Assembly: GCA_002291465.1 (NCBI GenBank)
Contig: CP021238.1
Span: forward strand, 2,790,001-2,854,000
Length of the DNA: 64,000 bases
Source: Mycobacterium lepraemurium
GTDB taxonomy: Bacteria; Actinomycetota; Actinomycetes; Mycobacteriales; Mycobacteriaceae
Reading direction: 5' to 3'
Part shown: positions 18,275-28,123 of the stretch, one piece after another
Position numbering within the stretch: position 1 is the first letter of the stretch
How the letters are laid out: the number at the start of each line of letters is the position of its first letter
Notes under the pieces: generated by a model
Databases searched by the model: none
What the model was told of the DNA's origin: nothing
The model's input: the letters and a program-made list of their open reading frames with translations, nothing else
Translations under genes and position numbers: made by a program

Positions 18275-21028
18275 TCAGTCCGCGTGGATCGCCGGTCCGG
18301 CCGGCCGGCCGGCCGGACCGGCGGCACCGTGGCCGGCCGAGGGCCGCTGGTCTTCGGAATCGTCGGAATCCTCGGAGTCGTCGGAGTCCTCGGTGTCTAG
18401 GTCATCGTCGTCCAGCTCGAGGTCCTCGTCGTCGTCGCCCAGGTCTTCCTCGTCGTCGATGTCCTCGTCATCGAGGTCCTCATCGTCGGAGTCGTCGGAG
18501 TCCTCGTCGTCGACGTCCTCGAGGTCCTCGGCGCGCGCCGCCTTCTTCCGCTCGAGCTCGTCGCCGGCCTCCTCGGCGGCGGATTCGTCCTCGTCGGAAG
18601 CCACCTGCGTGGACGAGCCAGCGGCCATCGCCTTGAACATCGGATGCTCGCCGGGCGAGTGGACCGGCACCTTGGCCACCACCACCGGCTCCTCGGCCTT
18701 GCTCTTCTTGCGCCGGCCGCGGCGCCCCCCGAACTCGGACTTCCGCCCGTTCGACGGAGCCGAGTCCACCGGGTCGACGTGCAGCAGGATGCCGCGGCCA
18801 CCGCAGTTCGGGCAGGACGTCGAGAAGGCCTCCACCAGCCCGGTGCCCAACCGCTTGCGGGTCAGCTGCACCAACCCGAGCGACGTCACTTCCGACACCT
18901 GATGATGGGTGCGGTCGCGGGCCAACGCCTCGGTCAGCCGGCGCAGCACCAGGTCGCGGTTGGACTCCAGCACCATGTCGATGAAGTCGATGACCACGAT
19001 GCCGCCGATGTCGCGCAGCCGCAGCTGGCGCACGATCTCCTCGGCCGCCTCGAGGTTGTTCTTGGTCACCGTCTGCTCCAGGTTGCCCCCCGAGCCGGTG
19101 AACTTGCCGGTGTTGACGTCGATCACCGTCATGGCCTCGGTCCGGTCGATCACCAGCGTGCCGCCCGACGGCAGCCACACCTTGCGGTCCATCGCCTTGG
19201 CGAGCTGTTCGTCGATGCGGTGCACCGCGAACACGTCCGGCCCGGGTGTGCCGTCCGGGCCGGTGGCCGGCTCGTACTTGGTGACCTTCGAAACCAGTTC
19301 GGGCGCAACGGAATTCACGTATTCGTTGATGGTGTTCCAGGCGTCGTCGCCGGAGACGATCAGGCCGGCGAAGTCCTCGTTGAACAGGTCGCGGATGACC
19401 TTGACCAACACGTCGGGCTCTTCGTAGAGCGCCACCGCCGCGCCGGCCGCCTTCTCCTTGATCTCGATCGCCTTGGCCGCGATCTGCTTCCAGCGCTCCT
19501 GCAGCCGAGTGACGTCGCCGAGGATGTCGTCTTCCTTGACCCCTTCGGACGCGGTCCGGATGATCACCCCGGAGTCCGACGGCACCACCTCGCGCAGGAT
19601 CTCCTTGAGCCGCTGGCGTTCGGTGTCGGGCAGCTTGCGGCTGATGCCCGTCGACGACGCCCCCGGCACGTAAACCAGGTAGCGGCCCGCCAACGACACC
19701 TGCGTGGTGAGCCGGGCGCCCTTGTGCCCGACCGGATCCTTGCTGACCTGGACGACGACGTAGTCGCCGGGTTTGAGCGCCTGCTCGATCTTGCGGTCGG
19801 ATCCGCCCAAGCCGGCGGCATCCCAGTTGACCTCGCCGGCGTAGAGCACGCCGTTGCGGCCGCGGCCGATGTCGACGAAGGCCGCCTCCATCGAGGGCAG
19901 CACGTTCTGCACGATGCCCAGGTAGATGTTGCCCACCAGGGAAGCCGAAGCGGCCGAGGTGACGAAGTGCTCGACCACGATGCCGTCCTCGAGCACCGCG
20001 ATCTGGGTGTACCGCGAGCCCTGATGCGGCGGCTCGGTGCGGACCCGGTCGCGCACTACCATGACCCGTTCGACAGCCTCGCGACGCGCCAGGAATTCGG
20101 CCTCGGTCAGCACCGGCGGGCGGCGCCGGCCGGCGTCGCGGCCGTCCCGGCGTCGTTGCCGCTTGGCCTCCAGCCGGGTCGAGCCGTCGATGCCCTTGAT
20201 CTCGCTGCTCGAGCTGCCGTTGCCGTCGTCCGCGCCGTTCTTGCCGTTGCGGGGAGGCCGCTCGTGCACGACGGTGTTGGGCGGATCGTCGGGCGAGGGC
20301 CCGTCCTCGTTGTCGTCGCCGGACCCGGATTTGCGGCGCCGCCGCCGGCGGCGGCGGCGATTGCCGCCGTCGGCCGAGCCGCCGTCACCGGTGTCGGAGT
20401 CGTCGGCGTCCTGGCCGTCGGAGTCGTCGTCGCCGTCCGACTGGCCGCCCTTCTTGCCCCGGCTTTGCGGCTCGTCGTCGTCGCCGTCGCCCGGCCCGTC
20501 GGATCCGCCCTGCTCGCCGCGGCCTCGCCCACGTCCGCGACGGCCGCGGCGGCGCCGCCGGCTGGACGGCCGGTCGGCCTGCTCGTCGTCGTCGCCGTCC
20601 GAGTCGTCGGAGTCGGCGGTCTCGTCGACATCGCCGTCGTCGTCGCTGCTTTCCAGCGGCTGCGGCGCGACGAACAGCGGCATGTAATGCGGCCGCTCGG
20701 TAGCGTCGGAGGTTTCCAGCAGCAGCCGGGATTCGGGTTCGCCGGTGATCCCGGCGTCCGGTCCGCCGCTCGCCGCGTCCTCGGCAGCCGGCTCCGGTTC
20801 TGCCGACGGCTGGGCGGCGAGCAGGTCACGCACCCGGACCGCGTCCTCGCGGTCCACCGTGGAGTGCGCGCTGCGCACGCGGCCGTCCAGCTCGCTGAGC
20901 GCGTCCAGCACCCGCTTGCTGGTGGTTCCCAGCGTTCGGGCCAGCGAATGAACTCTCAAACGGTCGGACAGGTCCCCGGACCGGGTCGATTCTTCTGATG
21001 GGTCTGCAGTCGGTGCACCGTCTACCAC
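18275..21028 (-). CDS. rne: Ribonuclease E/G
   Basis: The main endoribonuclease for mRNA turnover and rRNA processing. Its 917 residues show the actinobacterial layout, with the catalytic region between two low-complexity arms. The N-terminal arm (to about residue 320) is Arg/Asp/Gly-rich. An S1 domain ([21 protein letters not shown]) follows. The DNase I-like catalytic core has metal-binding Asp637 (IDVNTGKF) and Asp681 (VVIDFIDM), with the same spacing as Asp303/Asp346 of E. coli. The Zn-link reads CPNCGGRG. The C-terminus is a long acidic Asp/Ser run. The GTG at 21028 has GAGGAG 5 bp upstream. The last codons contain a 34-bp perfect palindrome. A 339-bp leader precedes the gene. Confidence 0.95.
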   Translation of the reverse strand: MVDGAPTADPSEESTRSGDLSDRLRVHSLARTLGTTSKRVLDALSELDGRVRSAHSTVDREDAVRVRDLLAAQPSAEPEPAAEDAASGGPDAGITGEPESRLLLETSDATERPHYMPLFVAPQPLESSDDDGDVDETADSDDSDGDDDEQADRPSSRRRRRGRRGRGRGRGEQGGSDGPGDGDDDEPQSRGKKGGQSDGDDDSDGQDADDSDTGDGGSADGGNRRRRRRRRRKSGSGDDNEDGPSPDDPPNTVVHERPPRNGKNGADDGNGSSSSEIKGIDGSTRLEAKRQRRRDGRDAGRRRPPVLTEAEFLARREAVERVMVVRDRVRTEPPHQGSRYTQIAVLEDGIVVEHFVTSAASASLVGNIYLGIVQNVLPSMEAAFVDIGRGRNGVLYAGEVNWDAAGLGGSDRKIEQALKPGDYVVVQVSKDPVGHKGARLTTQVSLAGRYLVYVPGASSTGISRKLPDTERQRLKEILREVVPSDSGVIIRTASEGVKEDDILGDVTRLQERWKQIAAKAIEIKEKAAGAAVALYEEPDVLVKVIRDLFNEDFAGLIVSGDDAWNTINEYVNSVAPELVSKVTKYEPATGPDGTPGPDVFAVHRIDEQLAKAMDRKVWLPSGGTLVIDRTEAMTVIDVNTGKFTGSGGNLEQTVTKNNLEAAEEIVRQLRLRDIGGIVVIDFIDMVLESNRDLVLRRLTEALARDRTHHQVSEVTSLGLVQLTRKRLGTGLVEAFSTSCPNCGGRGILLHVDPVDSAPSNGRKSEFGGRRGRRKKSKAEEPVVVAKVPVHSPGEHPMFKAMAAGSSTQVASDEDESAAEEAGDELERKKAARAEDLEDVDDEDSDDSDDEDLDDEDIDDEEDLGDDDEDLELDDDDLDTEDSDDSEDSDDSEDQRPSAGHGAAGPAGRPAGPAIHAD
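18290..18323. repeat. 34-bp perfect palindrome in the 3' end of rne
   Basis: Every base from 18290 to 18306 pairs with 18323 back to 18307 with no spacer. The core is a CCGG repeat flanked by GGTCC/GGACC. It encodes the [10 protein letters not shown] stretch a few codons before the RNase E stop. In single-stranded form it would fold into a very stable hairpin at the end of the coding region and could act as a terminator or RNA-stability element. A perfect dyad this long is unlikely by chance, although its repeat nature (CCGG x n) makes it easier to arise. Confidence 0.7.
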
Positions 21029-21367
21029 GTATTCTCCTCAAGCCCCCGGGCGCGTCGTTGCAACGCGGCCACGCGAGGGCTTCGCTATGGGCCCGGGTCA
21101 CTTCTCCCGGGCTTGTGATGGTCTCGCCCCGAGCGGCTCGGTAGAACCCACTCGGCGCCGTGCTGAATGACGGCCTGACATGCAGCGAACCAAGGCGACG
21201 GGGCTATGGTCGCGCTTGTCCAAGTCTTCATTCGGGTGTCTGACGCCGGTCCGGCGACGTTCACCCGAGATCAGTATCCCACATCACGACACCGGCCCAC
21301 CCGCACCTGAGGCCGCCGGCTCGGGCGGAACCGCCCACCCCCGGCAGGCGGCGGCATTGCCGCAGCT
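21029..21367. other. 339-bp leader of rne with stem-loop, no gene seen
   Basis: No credible coding frame lies here. Upstream of rne on the minus strand, GCCCGGG (21091-21097) and CCCGGGC (21106-21112) form a perfect 7-bp stem with an 8-nt loop about 65 bp before the GTG start. The rest is probably promoter and a long 5' untranslated region; in E. coli a structured rne leader mediates autoregulation, and something similar is possible here. The left-strand neighbour, ndk, ends at 21368 and is transcribed in the same direction from further upstream. Confidence 0.4.
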
Positions 21368-21778
21368 CTAGGCGTCGGGAAACCAGAGCCCGATTTCCCG
21401 TTTCGCCGACTCACCCGAATCGGACCCGTGCACCAGGTTGAACTGCGTCTCCAACCCGAAATCGCCCCGGATGGTGCCGGGAATCGCCTTCTCCACCGGA
21501 TCGGTGCCCCCGGCGAGCTGCCGGAACGCCGCGATCGCCCGCGGTCCCTCGACGATGGCCGCCACCACCCGACCGGAGGTGATGAACTCCAGCAACGACG
21601 CGAAGAACGGCTTGCCCTCGTGCTCCGCGTAATGCTGGGCGGCCAGATCTTGGCTGACGTGCCGCAGCTCCAGCGCGACGAGGGTGAGGCCCTTCCGCTC
21701 GATCCGGCCGATGATCTCCCCTACCAGCTGCCGCTGGACGCCGTCCGGCTTGATCAGTACCAATGTCCGTTCGGTCAC
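21368..21778 (-). CDS. ndk: Nucleoside diphosphate kinase
   Basis: Balances (d)NTP pools by transferring phosphate between nucleoside di- and triphosphates through a phospho-His. The 136 residues equal the M. tuberculosis enzyme. The active-site region reads [21 protein letters not shown], with the catalytic His in NLVHGSD, and the N-terminus is [16 protein letters not shown]. The GTG at 21778 is chosen over an upstream ATG because the family starts at [11 protein letters not shown]. It lies 40 bp downstream of the DUF4233 gene in the valS-folC-DUF4233-ndk run. Confidence 0.96.
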   Translation of the reverse strand: MTERTLVLIKPDGVQRQLVGEIIGRIERKGLTLVALELRHVSQDLAAQHYAEHEGKPFFASLLEFITSGRVVAAIVEGPRAIAAFRQLAGGTDPVEKAIPGTIRGDFGLETQFNLVHGSDSGESAKREIGLWFPDA

Positions 21779-21818
21779 GGCGGACAGCGTACATAACCAG
21801 CTGGCCAGACGCCGGGCG

Positions 21819-22196
21819 TCATCCCTGCCGGCGACGGAACTCGGCACGAAAGTAGGCGATCAGCACCCACAGCCCGGTGAACAGCACACCGATGAACCCC
21901 ACCCCCGGGTACACGGCGAAGCCGGCCAGCAGGATCACCTGCGTACCCAGGTTGACCCAGATCGCCCACGGTCTGCGCTGCACCCCGGCCAGCAGCACCA
22001 GCAGAACGGCCAGCCCGATCAGATAGCCCAGCGACACCCGCGTCAGCCCGCCGCCGACCGCGCCCACCACCGGGATCGCCATCAGCACGACGATGGCCTC
22101 CAGGATCAGGGTGGCGGCCATCACCGCGCCGAAGCTGCGCCACGGGTCAGCCCCGCCGCGCTGCTGCGGGCCTTCGGGTGGGTCGGGCCGGGTCAT
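21819..22196 (-). CDS. DUF4233 integral membrane protein (Rv2446c-like)
   Basis: A 125-residue protein with four hydrophobic helices (about residues 22-42, 50-68, 77-95, 98-115) and a short proline/glycine-rich cytoplasmic N-terminus, ending in a basic [10 protein letters not shown] tail. This family is almost always the gene after folC in actinobacteria. Here its ATG overlaps the folC stop as ATGA. No catalytic motif is visible and the function is unknown. Strict linkage to folC suggests a link to folate or simply a conserved operon. Confidence 0.85.
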   Translation of the reverse strand: MTRPDPPEGPQQRGGADPWRSFGAVMAATLILEAIVVLMAIPVVGAVGGGLTRVSLGYLIGLAVLLVLLAGVQRRPWAIWVNLGTQVILLAGFAVYPGVGFIGVLFTGLWVLIAYFRAEFRRRQG

Positions 22197-23650
22197 TGCG
22201 GATCACGACCGAACAGGGTTCGCGCCGCGCCTGCGGTGACCACCGAGCCGGTGATGACAATCCCGGTCCCGGCGAAGTCCTCGGCCTGCCCGTCCACCAA
22301 CCCGTCCCGCACAGCGTCGTCGACCAGCGCGGTCGCGACGTCGATAGCGTCGCTGAGGTTCTCGGCGGTGCTCACCCGATCGGGGCCGAACTGCTCGCGC
22401 GCCGCCAGGGCCAGCGATTCGACGTCGAGCGCCCGCGGGGACCCGTTGTGGGTGACCACCACGGAGTGGAACGCCGGCTGCAGCGCGGCCAGGATGCCGT
22501 CGACGTCCTTGTCGGCGAGGACGCTGAGCACGCCGACCAGGAAGCGGAAGTCGAATTCGTCGGCCAGCGTGCGCGCCAGGGCCGCCGCGCCGGCGGGATT
22601 GTGAGCGGCGTCGATGAAAACCATTGGGGCGCTGCGCATTCGCTCAAGCCGACCAGGGCTTGTGACGGCGACGAAACCGGCACGAACGGCGTCGACGTCG
22701 AGCTGGCGCTGGGCGCCGGCGCCGAAGAACGCCTCGACCGCCGCCAGGGCCAGCGCGGCGTTGTGCGCCTGGTGCTCGCCGTGCAGCGGCAGGTAGACGT
22801 CGGAATACGCCCCGCCCAGCCCCTGCAGTTGCAGCAGCTGCCCGCCGCTCGCGACCTGCCGGCCCAGCACCGCGAACTCCGAGCCCGCGCGGGCCACCGC
22901 GGCGTCGGCCTGCACGCACTGCGCCAACAACACCTCCATCACCTCCGGCGGCTGCTGGGCGATGACCGCGGCGGTGTCGGGTGCCCCCTCGGGCGCCCGG
23001 GTGATGATGCCGGCCTTCTCCCCGGCGATCCCGGCGAGATCGTGGCCCAGGTAGTCGACGTGGTCGATGGAGATCGGGGTGATGACCGCGACCGGGGCGT
23101 TGACCACGTTGGTGGCGTCCCAGCGTCCCCCCATGCCCACCTCGACCACGGCGACGTCGACCGGGGCGTCGGCGAACGCGGCGAACGCCATCGCGGTGAG
23201 CACCTCGAACTTGCTCATCGCGGGTCCCCCGGCGGCTTGCGATTGCTGATCGACCATCTGCACGAACGGCTCGACCTCGCGGTAGGTGTCCACATACCGG
23301 GCCGGGCTGATCGGCTTGGCGTCGATCGAGATGCGCTCCACCGCGGATTGCAGATGCGGGCTGGTGGTGCGCCCGATGCGCCGGTGCAGCGCGGTGACCA
23401 GCGCGTCGATCATTCGGGCCACCGAGGTCTTGCCGTTGGTGCCCGCGACGTGGATGGACGGGTAGGCGCGCTGCGGCGAGCCCAACAGGTCCAGCAGCGC
23501 GCTGATCCGGGTCAGGCTGGGCTCGATCTTGGTCTCCGGCAAGCGCTGGTCCAGCAGGTGTTCGACCTGCAGCAACGCGGCGATCTCGTCCGGGGTGGGG
23601 ACCGGGTCGGGAACGTCGTGCTCCGGCGCCCAGTCGGGCGGCTCCGTCAT
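22193..23650 (-). CDS. folC: Folylpolyglutamate synthase / dihydrofolate synthase
   Basis: Adds glutamate to dihydropteroate and then gamma-linked glutamates to folates, giving the retained cellular forms. The 485 residues include the Mur-ligase-type ATP loop AGTNGKTS (69-76), the [11 protein letters not shown] omega-loop region, a central domain with [11 protein letters not shown], and the C-terminal glutamate-ligase domain with [11 protein letters not shown]. The start overlaps the end of valS by 4 bp (ATGA), so the two are translationally coupled. Intact. Confidence 0.95.
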   Translation of the reverse strand: MTEPPDWAPEHDVPDPVPTPDEIAALLQVEHLLDQRLPETKIEPSLTRISALLDLLGSPQRAYPSIHVAGTNGKTSVARMIDALVTALHRRIGRTTSPHLQSAVERISIDAKPISPARYVDTYREVEPFVQMVDQQSQAAGGPAMSKFEVLTAMAFAAFADAPVDVAVVEVGMGGRWDATNVVNAPVAVITPISIDHVDYLGHDLAGIAGEKAGIITRAPEGAPDTAAVIAQQPPEVMEVLLAQCVQADAAVARAGSEFAVLGRQVASGGQLLQLQGLGGAYSDVYLPLHGEHQAHNAALALAAVEAFFGAGAQRQLDVDAVRAGFVAVTSPGRLERMRSAPMVFIDAAHNPAGAAALARTLADEFDFRFLVGVLSVLADKDVDGILAALQPAFHSVVVTHNGSPRALDVESLALAAREQFGPDRVSTAENLSDAIDVATALVDDAVRDGLVDGQAEDFAGTGIVITGSVVTAGAARTLFGRDPQ

Positions 23651-26307
23651 TGCAGCACGGCCAGCCGCGCGTTGATCCGCTCGCTTTTCTCCTGCGCCAG
23701 CCGCTGTCGGTCCCGGATCTTGTCGACGACGTGCGGGGGCGCCTTGGCCAGGAAGTCCTCGTTGGCCAGTTTGGCGGTGGTCGACGCCAGCTCCTTGTGG
23801 GCGGCGGCCAGATCCTTTTCCAGCCGTCGCCGCTCAGCGGCGACGTCGATGCTGCCCGAGGTGTCGAGCTCGACGGCCACGGTGCCGCCGCGCAGCCGCA
23901 CCTCCACCGACGCCGACGGGCGGAAGTCGGACCCCGCGTCGGTGAGCCAGGCCAGCGAGGTCACCGCGCTCACCTGGGTGTCCAGGTCGGATTCCGTGAC
24001 ACCGACCAGTCGGGCCGGCACCTTCTGCCGGTCCGCCAGCCCCTGGTCGCTGCGGAACCGGCGGACCTCGGTCACCAGCTTCTGCATGTCGGTGATCCGT
24101 TGCGCGGCAACCTGATCCAGGCCGATGCCGGACGACCGCGGCCAGTCGGCGATCACCAGGGGCTCGTTACCGGTCAGGGCCTGCCACAGCGCCTCGGTGA
24201 GGAACGGGATCACCGGGTGCAGCAGCCGCAGCAGCGTGTCCAGCGTTGTTGCCAGCACCGCCGTGGTGTGCGTAATACCTTCGGCCAGTTGTGTTTTGGC
24301 CAATTCGACGTACCAGTCGCAGAATTCGTCCCAGGCGAAGTGGTAGAGCGATTCACAGGCCCGGCTGAACTCGTAGTTGTCGAACACCGAATCGACTTCC
24401 GCGCGAACCTCTTCCAGCCGCCCCAAGATCCATCGGTCGGCGTCGGTAAGCTCGTCCAGTGGCGGCAGCTCCGCCAGCTGCGCGCCGTTGAGCAGCGCAT
24501 AGCGGGTGGCGTTGAACAGCTTGGTGCAGAAGTTGCGCGACGCCCGGACGTGGTCCTCCCCGATCGCCAGGTCACCGCCGGGACTGGCGCCGCGGGCCAG
24601 GGTGAACCGCAGGGCGTCGGCGCCGAACATGTCCACCCAGTCCAGCGGGTCGATGACGTTGCCCTTGGACTTGCTCATCTTGCGACCGGACTCGTCGCGG
24701 ATCAGGCCGTGCAGGAAGACATCGGTGAACGGCACCTGCGGGCCACGCCGGCCGTCCAGGGTGATGGCGTCGTCGCCGCCGACGAAGGTGCCGAACATCA
24801 TCATCCTGGCCACCCAGAAGAACAGGATGTCGTAGCCGGTGACCAGAACGCTTGTGGGATAGAACTTTTCCAGCTCCGGTGTCTTCTCCGGCCAGCCCAG
24901 GGTGGAGAACGGCCACAGCGCCGAGGAGAACCAGGTGTCCAGCACGTCGGGGTCCTGTTCCCAGCCCTCGGGCGGCGTTTCGTCCGGGCCGACGCAGCGT
25001 TGTTCGCCGTTGGGCCCGTACCAGATCGGGATGCGGTGGCCCCACCACAGCTGCCGCGAGATGCACCAGTCGTGCATGTCGTCCACCCAGGCGAACCAGC
25101 GCGGCTCCATGCTGGTCGGGTGAATCACCGTGTCGCCGTTGCGAACCGCGTCACCAGCGGCCTTGGCCAGCGATTCCACCCTGACCCACCATTGCAGCGA
25201 TAGCCGCGGCTCGATCGGCTCGCCGCTGCGCTCGGAATGCCCGACGCTGTGCAGGTAGGGTCGCTTCTCCTCGACGATGCGGCCCTGCGCCGCCAGCGCC
25301 TCGCGCACCGCGACCCGGGCCGCGAACCGGTCCATGCCGTCGAATTGTGTTCCGGTGTCGGCGATTCGGCCCTTGGTGTCCATGATCGAGATCATCGGCA
25401 ACTGGTGGCGCAGCCCGATCTCGAAGTCGTTGGGGTCGTGCGCGGGCGTGACTTTGACTGCGCCGGTGCCGAATTCGGGGTCGACGTGCTCGTCGGCGGC
25501 GATCAGCAGCTGCCGGTCCACGAACGGGTGCGGCAGGCTGCTGCCGACCAGGTGCCGGTAGCGCTCGTCGTCGGGATGCACCGCGATGGCGGTGTCGCCC
25601 AGCATCGTCTCGACCCGGGTGGTGGCTACCACGATGTGAGGGCCCGAGTCGTCGAGCGAGCCGTAGCGGAACGACACCAGCTCGCCCTCGACCTCCTCGT
25701 AGTTGACCTCGATGTCGGAGAGGGCCGTCTGCAGCACCGGCGACCAGTTGACCAGCCGCTCGGCGCGGTAGATCAGCCCGGCGTCGTAGAGCCTTTTGAA
25801 GATGGTGCGCACGGCCCGGGACAGGCCCTCGTCCATGGTGAACCGGTCGCGGCTCCAGTCCACCCCGTCGCCGAGCCGGCGCATCTGGCCGCCGATGGCG
25901 CCGCCGGACTCGCGCTTCCAGTCCCACACCTTCTCGATGAACAGCTCGCGACCGTAGTCCTCTTTGGTCTTGCCGTCGACGTTGCCGTCGACGGCAAGTT
26001 GCTTTTCCACCACGCTCTGGGTCGCGATGCCGGCGTGATCAATGCCGGGCTGCCAGAGCACCTCGTAGCCCTGCATCCGCTTGCGCCGGGTCAGGGCGTC
26101 CATCATGGTGTGCTCCAGCGCGTGGCCCATGTGCAGGCTGCCGGTGACGTTGGGCGGCGGCAGCACGATCGAGTAGCCGGTTTTGTCGCTGGCTGGGTTC
26201 GCGGTGAAGTACCCGGCATCCACCCACTGGCGGTAGATCGCGGATTCGGCCGCGGCCGGGTCCCACGACTTGGGCAGGTCGGTGGCGGGGCTGCGGCTGG
26301 CGGTCAC
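23647..26307 (-). CDS. valS: Valyl-tRNA synthetase
   Basis: A class I aminoacyl-tRNA synthetase charging tRNA-Val. Its 886 residues have the HIGH motif as HMGH (59-62), the CP1 editing domain in the middle, KMSKS at 543-547 ([10 protein letters not shown]), the anticodon-binding domain and a C-terminal coiled-coil tRNA-binding arm ([20 protein letters not shown]). The start is a GTG. It heads the valS-folC-DUF4233-ndk gene run. Intact, as expected for an essential gene. Confidence 0.97.
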   Translation of the reverse strand: MTASRSPATDLPKSWDPAAAESAIYRQWVDAGYFTANPASDKTGYSIVLPPPNVTGSLHMGHALEHTMMDALTRRKRMQGYEVLWQPGIDHAGIATQSVVEKQLAVDGNVDGKTKEDYGRELFIEKVWDWKRESGGAIGGQMRRLGDGVDWSRDRFTMDEGLSRAVRTIFKRLYDAGLIYRAERLVNWSPVLQTALSDIEVNYEEVEGELVSFRYGSLDDSGPHIVVATTRVETMLGDTAIAVHPDDERYRHLVGSSLPHPFVDRQLLIAADEHVDPEFGTGAVKVTPAHDPNDFEIGLRHQLPMISIMDTKGRIADTGTQFDGMDRFAARVAVREALAAQGRIVEEKRPYLHSVGHSERSGEPIEPRLSLQWWVRVESLAKAAGDAVRNGDTVIHPTSMEPRWFAWVDDMHDWCISRQLWWGHRIPIWYGPNGEQRCVGPDETPPEGWEQDPDVLDTWFSSALWPFSTLGWPEKTPELEKFYPTSVLVTGYDILFFWVARMMMFGTFVGGDDAITLDGRRGPQVPFTDVFLHGLIRDESGRKMSKSKGNVIDPLDWVDMFGADALRFTLARGASPGGDLAIGEDHVRASRNFCTKLFNATRYALLNGAQLAELPPLDELTDADRWILGRLEEVRAEVDSVFDNYEFSRACESLYHFAWDEFCDWYVELAKTQLAEGITHTTAVLATTLDTLLRLLHPVIPFLTEALWQALTGNEPLVIADWPRSSGIGLDQVAAQRITDMQKLVTEVRRFRSDQGLADRQKVPARLVGVTESDLDTQVSAVTSLAWLTDAGSDFRPSASVEVRLRGGTVAVELDTSGSIDVAAERRRLEKDLAAAHKELASTTAKLANEDFLAKAPPHVVDKIRDRQRLAQEKSERINARLAVLQ

Positions 26308-26336
26308 CCGTAAATTCTAGGGAGCGGCGTTTACCT

Positions 26337-27610
26337 TCATGTAAGTGCCCGAACCGTGAGCCGGGTAACCCGGCGAGCCGGTCGAACTGCAAGGACACGC
26401 CCGCCCGGGAATCGGTCCAGCAGCGCGTCGCCCATTGCGGCCGCGGGGGTGAGAACCCCGTACAGCGGCGGGAGCTTGTCGCGGTCGAAGACCTGCGCCA
26501 GCCCGCTCTCCCCCAACAGCACCGAGGTCGCCTTGTAGCCGGGGTCCCCGCGCTGTTCCATCCGGGCCACGTAGCGGGCGCCGCTGGTGGTCGTGGTGTA
26601 GGTCTCGATCCGGTAGTAACGCATTCGCGGGCCGCCGGGCTGGGGCCGGTTCCCGGCTTGGGCACGATGCGCTCCACCAGGCGGCGCGGCAGGAACCGGA
26701 AATAGCGGCTGCCCAACCCGAACGTCGCGGCGGCCGTTCCGCCCACCACCGCGGAGGCCACCGGAGCCAGCAGCGACGAGCCCAGGCTCATGCTTTCGCT
26801 GTAACGCAACGACCGGCCGTACGCCCAGTCGAGCAATGCGTTGCTGCGCCGCACGATCCGGGTGTTGTAGGGCGCCATGACGAAGCCCAGTTCCGGCGCG
26901 ATCTGGCGACCCGGTCGCCACGGCAGATCGGGCTGCGGCCCGACGTCGGGTTCGGCACCGTGGTCGCTGCTCAACGTGTAGGGTCGGCGAGCTGGCGCCG
27001 GGGCCTCGGGATCACGGGATGCGGTGTCGAGCACTTCGAGCATCGAGGCGACGGTGCCGCCGGACACCCCGCCGGAAAAGGAACGCACCACCAGGTCGGT
27101 GTCGACGAGCTCGCCGGCGCCGTCATCGCGCGCCGCCCGGCTACAGCGCATACACGCTGAGGTCCGACGGCACCGAATCGAATCCGCAGGCGTGCACGAT
27201 GCGGGCGCCGGTATCCGCGGCCTGCTTTGTGATAGGAGTCGATGCTGTCCCGGACGAACATCGCCTCTCCGGTCAGGTCGGCGTAGTCGGTGCCGGCGGC
27301 CGCACACGCGGCCACCAGCGGCAGCCCGTAGCGGGTGTACGGGCCGACCGTAGTGATGACGACCTGGGTGCGGGCCGCCATCTCGTTGAGGGCGGCGGGC
27401 GAGCTGGCGTCGGCCTGCAGGACCGGCCAGGACTGCGCGGCGTCGCCGAGCGAGTCGCGGACGGCACACAGCTTCTCGGTGGACCTGCCGGCCAGCGCAA
27501 TCCGCTTGTCCGGTGCCGCCCCGGCCAGGTACTCGGCGGTGAGCTTGCCGACGAAGCCGGTAGCCCCATACAACACAATGTCGAATTCGCGCGGTGTTGC
27601 GGTCGCCGGC
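26337..27610 (-). pseudogene. Saccharopine dehydrogenase-like enoyl reductase (Rv2449c-like), at least three frameshifts
   Basis: Originally about 420 residues with an N-terminal NAD(P)-binding fold: EFDIVLYGATGFVGKLTAEYL, then TTVGPYTRYGLPLVAACAAAGTDYADLTGE. Lesions are: a surplus A near 27231 (after DSYHK); a surplus G near 27143 that also creates a TAG (SVYAL-stop where SVYALYRRAARDDG is expected); and a lost base near 26622 (AARECVTTG where AARERGYYRIETY is expected). The C-terminal end after AAMGDALLDRFP also loses frame. The family includes trans-acting enoyl reductases of phenolic-glycolipid synthesis, but the function of this paralogue is unknown. No convincing start codon is found at the 5' end, so that boundary is approximate. 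Confidence 0.85.
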
Positions 27611-27619
27611 CCGACGCTA

Positions 27620-27674
27620 CCCCAGCCAGCCAAGAAGTGCCGGGCGCTAGGCCCGGCACTTCTTGGCTGGCTGG
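27620..27674 (-). terminator. Long perfect stem-loop immediately after rpfE
   Basis: The arms 27620-27644 and 27650-27674 are perfectly complementary over 25 bp, with loop GCTAG (27645-27649). The stem begins 2 bp after the rpfE stop at 27677 and lies before the Rv2449c-like gene. No T tract follows. Such a structure would stop transcription or protect a 3' end strongly. Its length and perfection are well above the other hairpins in the window. Confidence 0.75.
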
Positions 27675-27676
27675 GA

Positions 27677-28123
27677 TCAGCCGCGGCGGCCGCACACCGG
27701 CCACGCGCCGATGCCCTGCGAGTGCAGCACGTTCTCGGTGACCCGGATCTGCTCCTCGCGGCTGGCGCCGGCCGGGGAGCCACTGCCGCCGTTGGCGTGC
27801 CAGGTGCTCGAGGTGAACTGCAGGCCACCGGCGTAGCCGTTAGCGGTTGTGATCCCCCCCAGTTGCCGCCCGACTCGCGCTGCGCGATGGCGTCCCAGTT
27901 CACGCTGTACGCCTTGGGAGCGGGAGGCGGCGGGACGTCCGGGCCCGGGGCCGGCGGCGCATCCGGGGCCGGCAGCGGCGGGGCGTCCGGAGCCGGGGCC
28001 GGCGGCCGGCACGCTCGGGTCGAAGCCCACCTGCTCCGAGTCTGCGTGAGCAGTAGCGGACGGGATGGTCACGAGCGTGCCCGTGATCGCGGCGAGAATG
28101 AGCGTCTTGCGGACGTTCCTCAA
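27677..28123 (-). pseudogene. rpfE: Resuscitation-promoting factor, RpfE-like, two frameshifts and lost disulfide Cys
   Basis: A secreted transglycosylase that cleaves peptidoglycan and wakes dormant cells. The TTG at 28123 (AAAGGAAGG upstream; the M. tuberculosis gene also uses TTG, as I recall) opens a signal peptide, [20 protein letters not shown] ending ATAHA. After GFDPSVPAA a surplus G near 28012 moves the Pro/Ala linker and the start of the catalytic domain ([18 protein letters not shown], with catalytic Glu) into another frame. A 7-base C run at 27854-27860 moves it back for [24 protein letters not shown] to VCGRRG. The Cys normally before that Glu (QCESGGNW) is Arg, so the domain's disulfide could not form. 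Translation in one frame would give a scrambled linker and active site. Confidence 0.8.

Noticed and set aside
18292..18321. rne palindrome as a recombination or chromosome-segregation site
   Set aside because: The sequence does not resemble dif, parS or Chi-type sites that I know. It is composed of CCGG units, so slippage is a sufficient origin.
18644..20998. Long open frames antisense to rne, nadE, gdh, valS and plsB2
   Set aside because: These are mirror frames typical of high-GC genes with strong third-position GC. Their products are low-complexity and unrecognisable.
27854..27860. Phase variation of rpfE through the seven-base C run
   Set aside because: A second frameshift near 28012 and loss of the conserved Cys mean that slippage at this run alone would not restore a normal protein.
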